A stretch of 64,000 bases of DNA from Lingula anatina. Taxonomy: Eukaryota; Brachiopoda; Lingulata; Lingulida; Lingulidae. The stretch is taken from assembly GCF_001039355.2 (NCBI RefSeq), contig NW_019773513.1, forward strand, positions 1,226,692 to 1,290,691, written 5' to 3'. Below the pieces are notes generated by a model. That model had not been told where the DNA came from and did no database searches. It worked only from the letters and a program-made list of their open reading frames with translations. Of this stretch, positions 21,813-33,536 are shown one piece after another. A program made the position numbers and the translations under genes. Each line of letters starts with the position of its first letter. Position 1 is the stretch's first letter.

Positions 21813-24009
21813 AAGGATGAACTAAACAACCCCAAAGTCATTAAAGATTGCAGCGAGTTACTGTTACAAATTGGAATCTGGAAATGGGCTATCGTTTAAC
21901 CAGCAATTGTTGCAGAAATAATGATTTAGGTAGCAAAGTTCGCGTTTTTAATAAGAAATTCACCTGTTTGCTATACATCTAAGTTGAGAATAGTCTCTGG
22001 GGTATTAATCAAAACCGATATGCTTGTGATGGTATTTTAGCAGCGAGTTGGGCTGAGACATTAGGAGTTTGCTTGGAAAACACCCAAAGGGAAAGCCACA
22101 GCGATTTTCGACATGTTCATAATTTTTTTCAACTCGTTTGGAATAGTTATTTTCTTCTCCAAGACTATGATTGAAGGTGTTTATTTGAAATCATTAAACT
22201 AAACTGTAGTATAGCATTTTGCTGTTTTTAGGAAAATATTTGCGTCTTTTCAACACCTCAAATTTCTTGGGTCTGTAGTCCTTAAGTAATTTACTTCTCT
22301 GGATCTTCAACGACTTCAGACAACGTTCTACAGACCTGTATAAGCGCCACGTAAAAACTGGCCTAATCTACGCGCGGTTTCAATATCTGAACTTATTCAA
22401 GTAAAATAAAGACCTCGTTGGACAGGCCATAAATTAACAGGGTAAAGTTATCGGTGTGTCTGGGTGGCCGAGTAAAGGACCGGCCGGCAACCGGCTGCCA
22501 AAAGCTTCACATTTTCCTGGGCGTAATACCGTGTAAATATTCGCGACACACGTTTTCTCCCAAGGAACTATTTCCACAGCAGCTGCCTGAGTAGATCAGC
22601 CAGGAGGTATAATAACCCACACTACAACGGGAAGTATTCAAGGAGAATTTTCTCATACGGATGCGATTTTTTTTTTCAATTTATAGGAAAAGAAAAGTCG
22701 AGAGTTGAATTTATAAGCAACATGGGCGAAACGAAGAAGTTTCGTCTCAGAAAACGAACGCAGTGCACAAAATCGTCTATTTAAATTTTTTTCTTCAATG
22801 TGATTTGATATTTTGTGAATCTGACAAACTTCTCTTGTATATCACAAATTTAATTTTTATGGTCAACCAAGTTCAATTTTTTACACACCATGATGTTAAA
22901 GCAGTCGTGAATTTTATCTGAAGAAATGAACAATTCGCCGAAAGCGTTCAGACTCAATGGTTTCAATCCATATTGCTTGCCCTATGCCTGGAATAGTTAA
23001 AGTAGTGATAAAGAAATATACCCTGAAGTCGATGCACTCTTACCAATGGCGCCAAAGTATAACGATTATGATAAAACCTTTATACAACCCTGGTTTTCGC
23101 TATAGAAAAAAAAAGACGCATAAAACTTATAAATGAACTTTTTGAGAAGTTTAAAAGGTGTTCGTGCACTTAAAATGAGAAGAATCAAGCAATGATTGAA
23201 AAGGAGTTATAAGAACGATATAAATGGAACAGTGCAGAACAGGGTTCGAACTATCTTTATTATCTGACCAAGTGGGAACCAAAAAAATTGAAATATTAGA
23301 ATTTTCCAGAACGTCCTTGTGAGGTGACATTAAGTCTTGTTTTTGTCGACCTAGCTCAGGACATTAAGTAGTTTAATAACTGTTAGCTTACAATTTGACT
23401 ATCTAATCCATATGTAGTCCCGCTAACCGTAATTATAATAGAGGGAAATCAATGTCGCCCTATTCCGTGAGTTTATCGCAATCAGGCTGCATGCTGGGAT
23501 CGATCGCACCGAGATAGGTCGACTTAATATGTCTGTAAACACGACTTCAGCCTCATTCATCACCACGTCTTTGACTTTGTTTATCAACCGACACATGCCC
23601 CGTGGCTCATTTCACCTTCTGGGCTTGCGGCAGCGACACTGGGAAATATGATAAGAATTGAAAATCGTTTGTGGTTTCTTGGATATCAATCTAGTTATTT
23701 GACAGATTCCTTCTGCTTTCCTTCACTGTTGGTTTTTACGAGGCAGTTTAGTGACTTCGCGGAACGTGGTGTATTTGCTATCTGTCGTTTCATTCAGCAT
23801 AAACAACTTATCTAGTGGTGCCCACTAAAATTACAACTGTCATTGTATTCGGTTAGTAAAAAATTCACAGATACCATGGTAGTGCGCGCTTTGAGGCCGT
23901 AAACAATTCCATTCAAGTTAAAGATAAAATTGGAACGAATCCAATATTCCTTTGGCCTGAAATAAAAGATCTTTAAATATTTGTAAAAAAAAAATAATAA
24001 TAATAATAG

Positions 24010-24040
<31 letters not shown>

Positions 24041-24423
24041 ATTAAATGACAAAAGCGCTGTATCTTTCCGAGCGGACTTTTGAAGTACATGTGACATTGA
24101 CGTCGTAAAAGGTTAATGTTTATACACGTGCACGAGGGTATCCCAACACCAATCATTAAATCAATTGAAATCATTAGGAAACGATTAAATTTAAATCCAG
24201 TTTGCAACAGCCGCCACTTAGCGTGTAATATAGTGATAATGTGTTGTTATCCTAGTGGTAAGTTGTTAACTGTTCATTAACCCCTATGTCCAGTGGTGTT
24301 ATTTTCGTACATAGGCACCATTTAGTCTGCTCAGGGGGTTATGTGGATATGCGGTGCCTCACGTAGTCTTACAGTGTAGCAGGAAGAATTCTTCCCACAC
24401 GAGACAATTAATATAGGATAACA

Positions 24424-24460
<37 letters not shown>

Positions 24461-25795
24461 GCCTTATTTGATAATTACATGTAAGATTTTTATGGAAAAA
24501 TTATGTACAGGAACAGGAGAAAGAACTGCTCTTTTCATCATCATAATCTCCTTTATTATTATTATTTCAAAAATACAAACTCGTTTGCATTTTGCTCTAA
24601 TTCTTATGTTGTCTGTTGTGCTTTTCGACTTTTTATAGAAATTATACTTGTCCAAATTTTTCTTCTGCGTGTCACGGGCGATTTGCTTATGTCAAAATAT
24701 TTTTCCAAAACCTCTTTTTGACAATGAAAACAATTGCATATTCAACAAGATCTCTCTCTCTCTCTCTCTCTCTCTCAAAAAAAAAAAAAAAAAAAAAAAA
24801 TCCATGAACTTTTGCCTGTCCTTCACATTCTGTCTATTAGTATGCGCGCACTTTGGTGTTTATTTTGATAGGACGATAGGAGCCCAATATGCGGTAGAAT
24901 GTTTAGACATGATACCGAGTTCTCCGTCCTGAAGAGCGCAAAGGAAAATATAACTGTGTACTTTTGTGTTGCAATCAGTGAAAACATTTGAGATATCAAA
25001 CTGAGCAGTCGTACTGGTTCTCCTGCTAGGTTTGCTTGTCTGGCAGGAATGCACGACCACTGACTTCAGAGTCGAGCGAACTATCTGGTCAACTTGTTAC
25101 ATGGGACTTGTGTCTGCTACGTGTGCTATCTTTTACATGTATGTACTGATCACAAATGCACAAATACGCCACACGCGTGCGCACAAAAAAAAGGGCCTAT
25201 TTTCTTGGAGACAGGAGTTGTGAAAGGAGCAAGGGGGTTCCTCAAATTTTCTCTGTATTCTCCGTTGTTTAATTTCCCCATTTTTTTCACGTGTTAAAAA
25301 AAACAGGTAAAATGTTTGTTTCTTTCGTCTTTAAGGCGGCAAATTTCTATCTCGCCTATCAGAGAAAAATGAACTGAAAATGCGTAACTAAGACGGCGTC
25401 CCGCCGAATGAGGTGACGTCTTTGTCTTCATCTTACAAACTCTAACGTTGTATAATACTCTTCATCCCTAATAGTTTGCACGGTTTCTACCAACTGAATG
25501 GGCAAAGAGGTCACATAATATACGTCACCCTGAATTGTAAGTCTCCCATGAGTAACTTTAATTGTTGAAAGAAAGAAAGAAAAAAAAGAACATTTAACAG
25601 AATCCCCGATCACCTGTGTAAATCAGGGTAAATAAAAAGGAATGTAAGAGCCATTTTAAAGCAATTTTGTTTGCGAGGCACTTGGCTGGCACCAGAGAGT
25701 ACACGAATAACAATTCACATTTTATGGGTAAACACTAAAAGAAAGTAGATTTATTAGTTACACGAAACTGCTTCTGTCCTGCACGAAGTGTGTGT

Positions 25796-25868
<73 letters not shown>

Positions 25869-27842
25869 GGCGGCGGGTACTAATCTCCCCACGCCCACCA
25901 TTTTTTCCAAAATAAAACAAAATATAAATATGGAGAGAAAAGACACAGGAGCATGTATCATGTACTAAGAACTACAAGGTGACCCAAATATCATCACGTA
26001 TTACAAGATTCTTCAGCGGGTAAGAGGGCGGAATGAGGACCGAGAAGGAATTTATCCGCCCCCTTCCACCTTCTAGTCTGGGCCCGCTGTAATACATCCC
26101 CCCCCCCCCCAGGTCCTTGTTCATTAACACTTTGTTATAATGTATGTCGTTGATTTTTGTCATATTAAATGTTAATTCAAGCAATTTGATTTTATTTTTA
26201 GTGTATTTATATTTTAAGAACAAGAAAAATAATTGCCAGTAAACTAATGCTGTGAAGGTCAACATTTCTTCCTTATAGTAAGCTGAATAACACTACTGAT
26301 AAAATATTCTCCTAATGTGAAAAATGATATTAGATTATATCAAGAAAGGCTTGATGCTATCCCAAAAACTCATAAGCGTCATTTTCCTTTTCTCTTCTAG
26401 GAATTCCCTTGCAAATATTTATCATAGAAGCAGGCACAGTGGTTCCGTTTCTCAAAATGCCGGAGTTTGCCGATCATTTCCCCGTAATTCCGCCGGAAAT
26501 CGATATGGTCAATCTGACCTGGGAGGCTAAAAACGGCAAGGTGAGATTTCAAAGATAAGATCACATATTTTATTTATATATTTATTTATTTATCTACTGA
26601 TCTGATCAGTTTCTTTTAACTGAAATCTTCTGTCTGACAGGCTGTAAGTCTCCCCCCTCCGGACCGTGTGTCTTTTCATTCATCTCTTTCCTTACTAATT
26701 CTTTTTGAAAGGAGAAAAGATCTGGAAAGACGCGAAACTGTGGACGCCAGTGTCACGTGATCAGAGAGCCGTCAGAAAAATCGAATCAGAATTTTAGTTT
26801 AAAATTTACTGGAGTAAGTTTAATGAATACAAGACATAACTGATTATGATAAAGTTGAAATTTGAAATATTAGTAGAAGACGTTTTTGTCGTGTCCTTTT
26901 CTTTCGCTGTCGTGCCTTAATCCTTTTCGTTCTTCACACAAATGAACAAATAAAACTCCTCAGGTGAATGTATGATTTTCAAAACGTGTAAGGTACAAAT
27001 CGCCAAAATATTAATAATGCAGTTAAACATGAAGTAGCATTTATATACTTCCTTAATTAGTAGAACATTAGATTAAAGAGAAAAGCCTTCGCACAACGGT
27101 CATATGACGCACTACACGTTACTCCACATGGGATGGTAAGCACCATATATGATTAGGCCTTAAGAAATTAAAAAAGTCAAAGTTAAAAGTTTCTTTTCCA
27201 AAAGACCTCTGTTTATTGTGCACTCCAAAAAGGTAACTTGTATTCGTCCTAAAAAATAGTAAATCGATGTCAAACCCCTTTCTTTCTTTTTGAAAATTTT
27301 TTTTGTTGCTTTCAAGAGACATTACGCGGTACAATTTATTTTTTCAAATCGAAATGTCCGAAAGGCTTTGAAACTTCTTATTACGAAAAACGACCAAGGA
27401 TGCCTTTCGTGCGTCTTAAGTAGTCATTTGTCGAACAAAGTTTATCCACTTTATTCAAACAGTGTTTTTTACTCTTTTAGTAGTTTACCTAATAGTGTAA
27501 GAGGACCCGTTTCCGAATGTTATCAGAAGCTACTTTCTTTGAGCTTTCCATAAAGTATGTTTTCAATTTGCACTTATTTGCTGTATTTTTTCTTGGAATT
27601 AAGTTATAAAACTTGAAAGAATCTTCCAGGGCGGTCATTTGTGAATGGAGCGTTTTTCCCGATGGTTTGATGATTTAGTGGCTCGTTTTATTTCTTGGCA
27701 TTCGAATTCAAAGTGACTGAAATTGTTGTTTTGGTGGAATAGTGAAAGTGGGCTGGTTATTCAGAAAAAGAAATCGTCATTCCACATTTTCTTTAGCCTG
27801 TCGTTTGATTTTTAATCCCATTTTCTTTGTCTCTCTCTTACG

Positions 27843-27887
<45 letters not shown>

Positions 27888-30772
27888 AAACATGCATACC
27901 CATGCGCTCAAACACATGCGCACGCACCTACACAAACATACACACGCGCACACACATACAAACACACAACACACAGGCGCACGCACACTTAAGTAATAGC
28001 TTACTGTGCCCCACTCCGTCACTTGATGGTGATGCCCTGATCTACAGACCAAGTTAAAGAAACATCTGATTGGTCATTTATTTCACTGATCAGAAGCACC
28101 TTTTTGACGCAAAATGCAAATCTTAATTTATTTAATTGTACCCCGTGCAGAGGCTGAATACTGAAAAATGAAACCCATGAAAACTTTTATTACACTGGTA
28201 GTATGTAGTCTTCAGCCATTTCGTATTTGTCGAGAGAGCGATATTTAATCCTTATGCCCCCCTCCCGCAGCACACAAACACACACACACCCTACCCTCTA
28301 CCAGGGTCACAGAATAATTTTTTACCATATATTCACGGACATGTCACTGGCGTGTCACAGTACAGAGTAGTGTCATGAATTAGCCATAGACATTCGTGAA
28401 TATCTAGTGAAAAAAAACAACAAAACAATGTACACCCTTCCCTAGCATAGTCATGGACCGGACTATGCCGAGAAACCAAAAGAAGTCATTTCTCTAATGT
28501 TAGGCAGGCTTCGTGTACAGTTTATGTTATATAGTGTCTACATACCTCCCCACTACAGACTTAGCTTGTTAATTTATCCATATGGACCTCACCTTGAGGG
28601 TACAGGTCCTTGTTTACCTTTATCGATTAGAGAAAGAAGATGTAATTAACTGCAGTTACTTTGACGTAACATGCTTGATAAGAACAGTTTATGGTTAAGC
28701 TGGCTGAGCGTAATCATGACAATTATGACGGTAATTGTATCTGCTGTACACATTTTGATTTAATAATAACCAAATCAAATGTAAGGATAAAAGTGAAACT
28801 TAAATATTTTCCCAAAAAGTATGAAAAGCGAAGAAAAAAAAGAACTTGGCCCGACTGGGGCTCGAACCCAGGACATTCGCGTTATTAGCACGACGCTCTA
28901 ACCGACTGAGCTATCAGGCCCTTCGTGCATGGGCGCACTAATTTTACAGCTATAATACGTGTACTCCATTTAGTAAACGAGCAACAAATGTAGGTCACCG
29001 CACAAAACGTCCAAGTATAAGACTCTTTGATAAGTTGTATAAGTGGTTGATAATGCCAAAGAAATTTAACCATTCTAAGTTTGTAGTGCAGCAGTACTTA
29101 ACTTTAGATTCATATGTGAGAGACTCGATCCATTATAAATTGCACGGTTGGCCTGTCTTTTCAATTACTTCATACCGATAACCTTCAAGGAGACAAAAAC
29201 TTCAAGGAGAAATGGTGATGAACAAATTGATATGTCACATCTGAATTGTAAGTTTGAGTACATCAAATACTTCCATCTACGCTGCCCAAAATAGATGTTC
29301 TTAATCTGCAAAAAAAAAAATGTTAATGTGTGTTATGAAAGCTATATCAGGCAATACCAAATTATTATTATTATTATTATTATTATTTTTTTTTTTTTGC
29401 AACGAATAATTATTAAAGAATACGAAAGAATTTTATTTCAGCCAATTTACTACAGTTTCCTTGAAAGAAGATGAAGAAAAGAAAAAAAAGAACTTGGCCC
29501 GACTGGGGCTCGAACCCAGGACATTCGCGTTATTAGCACGACGCTCTAACCGACTGAGCTATCAGGCCTCGCTGTTAGGAAAGGTGCAATATGTACAATA
29601 TAAACTGACGTACGTCACAAATCAAAGGAAGGTGCCCGGATGTTAGTATTCTTCTATGGTGAAGCATAGTAGCCAAAATAATAAGAATATATTTCAGTTA
29701 TCAAGTTGTAATTGCTACTTACCATGGCCCATAGGTGCCTACGCATGCGTCTCTCAGACGTAGGCTCTTAATTGTGGTAGCTACTGATTGTTACTTTTGG
29801 CGGTGATTTCGAAAGAGGATCTCAGAAATCAGTCTGACTGCCAAATTTGCCTAACTACCAACATTGTAACATTGACAAACATCGTGTTTGTTTGGAAAAA
29901 ATTAGTAGGCTATTTGCTATGAAAGTGTGTAAATGAACAAAAGTGGCAAAAGTTAAGTGAATTAAATTTCGGAGTTTTATTATTATTATTATTATTATTA
30001 TTTTATTTTATTTTATTTTATTTTATTTTATTTATTTTTTATTATTTTTAAAAGGTTCTTTTGTTTTCTTGACAAACAAAAATGAACTACTGACTGCACG
30101 GTGTTATGTCCAAAAGAGCTTTTACATTGTAAATTAATGAACTTACAATTAATAGGCCTACATTAGAATATTTGAGGTAGGCCCCTTATTCTATGTGTGA
30201 TTTACTCACAAAAATGAATTTTCCTCGGAAAAAAGTCATTTTGAACGCCATGTCTACCGGGACTTGTAGGCCTACATTTCAAAAGTGCCTATCTACGCCA
30301 GAAACAAGGAAGAAGAGGCCCTATTTCTATGCCAGGAACCTTTATTTGAGGTTTTAGGGCTTACAGGCCCCCTATATTTTTAATGTCTTGTCGGGAAAGG
30401 CTCCTAGACAGGATATAGACATAGAAAAAATGAATGGGGCATTTTCAAATGCGTACAATAAACCTTTAGTTGAAATTACACCTAACGTAGACCTAGGACC
30501 TAGTAAACTTGTTGTAAATGAGTCCTAGCCTGGACCTACCTGAATGTACAGGGTAGACCCCTACGGTCAGCAATTTTGATTTTGATATAGGGCCTAATAA
30601 TATTCGTTATCAATTGCCTTCCAGTATACATATTGGTTTGAAGTACTGAGCTCCTCCAGACAGAGTATTATGTATAACCCGCTGCTCAGCATTCCTGCCG
30701 TCGGGTACGTGCCTGCAGAGACGACAGGTAGGCCTACGTGTACGTGAGTGCGTGCATATGTGATCGCGCGCT

Positions 30773-30808
<36 letters not shown>

Positions 30809-31299
30809 AGAAAGAGAGAGAGAGAGAGAGAGAAAATAAAAGAGAGAAAGAGAGATGTTAACGCAACAGGCAAAGTACGATTTGAAAATAGACTTGATAT
30901 TATTATTTAAGAAAATCAATTGTCGTCCAACTGATTTAAAACTGAGGAACGAATAAGCAAAGTTATAAAGTGTACCAAAGACGCCCACGCTTAGATCAAC
31001 ATCAAACAAGTTCTCTCAAGCAACTCGCACCTTAATCACGTTTCAGTGGACCCAGGACTTTTTCTTTTAATTATGAAATTCCACCTGTCAGTGTTTCAGA
31101 TTGCCATACCATGCACGGGGCGTGGGCGTGGGATTGCCACAGTTCGCATCGTACTCCACGTCATGGACGTCCACAACAGACCTATCCCCGGATCACCCAT
31201 AGAAGTCAGGTTGCAGAAACAGTGTAATTCTTTTCGTACGTAAGAACAAAGGATTTTCTTTCTATCTTTGCACGAAAACGAGTAGACTGACTTTTTGCT

Positions 31300-31350
<51 letters not shown>

Positions 31351-33240
31351 TTCGTTTGTTTGTTTATGATTATTATCTATCTAACCGTATCAATCTCAAT
31401 TATTTATCCATTTTTAACGGTTAGTTGTGCGTAGAAGTCACCGAGCGCAACTTCCTTCATTGGTGCGTCTATATAAAATCCTTTTTGCCAACGGTTAGTG
31501 AATTCATACACAGTGATACACTATATATTGTCCAAGTTGACCACAAGTGAACCCAACATTTGCGTCCAGTATTTTCCCCAGACCCTCTGGCCAATTAACG
31601 CATTCCTGGACTTTTCACAACACAGGGTCTCACCCGTATTTTCTGTTGTACACTGCAGGCGACGAGAAGCCGAAATGTGACGAACGGTGTGAGAACGGCG
31701 GGATATGTGACGGCCAGGGGCAGTGTCAGTGCCCCACGGGTTACAGCGGCAAGAAATGTGAACTAGGTACAACTGCTGGATGCGTTCACACCGTTTTTAA
31801 CTTAGACTACATGTATATTTGTCTTGGCTAAGGTTGATGGGCAAAATTTATTTTGATAATTTTAAATGATTTTAAAATATAACTAAAAAATCTGCTGGTC
31901 ATTCACTGTCCATCAAAGTGCCTCTGAAGGTAAGTTAAGTTTAGAAATCAAAGGACAAGTTACACAGCGTTCTATGTTTACACTTTACATGTCACACACG
32001 TGCGCGAGCGCGGACGAGCACTTTAGCTGTACTTCAATAAAAAGGAATATTCTCATTCCACTGAATTATTTTCCTAATGTAATTTCCATCCTCCTCAGAG
32101 ATTAAGGACTTCGATTAGCCGTCACAGCATGACAGTAGTTTTCCGTCTCGTGACTTTTGATTCCTTGTGCGATATTATGTACATGTTTGTAATTGAATAG
32201 CTTTGTTAAAAGAATACAGTAAAAATCAACGACCTGTGCTAGAGACAGAAAACTCGGTGTTCGTTAACTAGCGCTTTTTTGGCAATTAACAGCTAATACA
32301 CATTTTACACTCTTACTTTTATAATGTAAGAAAGTTGCTCTGGTGCATTGTGTTCTTCACGTTCATTCCATTCGGTTGTACCGTGTCTCAACTAACGCAA
32401 TGTGAACTTTTATTCCAGTTGACTGTAACCCTGGCTGTCAAAACAAAGGACTGTGTGTCTCGCCAAATGTGTGTAAATGTGTGTCAGGTTATGAGGGAAA
32501 AAGATGTGAAATAAGTAAGTAGCATCTCAAAAAAGTAGCGGGTTTGAAAATATAGAATAAGACAGTAATAAAACATCAATGTTGGCCAATATCGTGTTTG
32601 AGGTGTTTTCTGTTTATTTCATTTCTCTATACATGTAGATGGGATGAAAACATTTCTAAGGTTTAAGTAGTTTGGAGTTGCGTTTCGTACTTTTGTACTT
32701 AAATTTATTTCAGAAATGTGCACCGAGCCTTGTTTAAACGGAGGTAGCTGTGTTGGACCCAGTAAATGTGTATGTCAGAGCGGGTTTTACGGTGAAAGAT
32801 GCCAGCATAGTAAGTTCAACTAATGTGATTTGTAACTTTTAATAATTGCGATAGTTGACTTTTTTTGCTTGGTTAACAACCTTGACATCGGTAGTTTTAA
32901 CTGTATCTAACAAAATGTCCAAGCTTTAAACAGGATCGACTGCGAGGTTGTCCTTTCGTTTATTCTCTATTTTATTAACTAAATTATAAAAACGCAAATA
33001 TACCAAAAACATAACAAACATTCTCTAATTTCTTGTACTCACTGATCATCGTAGATAGCTAAATCTAAACAGTATATGTCTTAATAGCTATCTTATTTTC
33101 CCCGTTTGTATATAGGCAGGTGTTTGTACCCGTGCAGTCATGGGGGGACCTGTGCTGGCAAAGACGTCTGCTCCTGTCCTAGCGGATACACGGGGAGGTT
33201 TTGTGAACTTCGTAAGTACATCGTAGAAGCTTCACGAGAG

Positions 33241-33302
<62 letters not shown>

Positions 33303-33357
33303 TGCCTTAGATATTTTTTCACATGAGTCAGTTCGTTTGTGCGTGCGTGCGCGTGTT

Positions 33358-33396
<39 letters not shown>

Positions 33397-33502
33397 ATGT
33401 GTGTGTGTGTGTATGTGTGTGTGTGTGTGTATGTGTGTGTGTGTGTGTGTAAGTGTGTGTAAGTGTATGTGTGTGTGTGTAAGTGTATGTGTGTGTGTGT
33501 AT

Positions 33503-33536
<34 letters not shown>

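Larger units (their letters stand above)
18681..26400 (+). other. WIF1: WIF1 intron 1
   Basis: 7.7 kb. Contains GA, GT, CT and poly(A) tracts, a MITE-like copy at 20547-20660 and a 58-base poly(G) run. No nested gene is supported. A TGGCCGAGT motif at about 22466 resembles a tRNA A-box but has no matching cloverleaf. Confidence 0.8.

Noticed and set aside
22460-22510. tRNA-like A-box (TGGCCGAGT) in WIF1 intron 1
   Set aside because: No B box or acceptor stem at the right distance.
25735-25961. Polyproline open frame
   Set aside because: Translation of the poly(G) run on the other strand.
28691-29646. Open frames containing [13 protein letters not shown] or [15 protein letters not shown]
   Set aside because: These read through the two tRNA genes; such translations are a known tRNA artefact.
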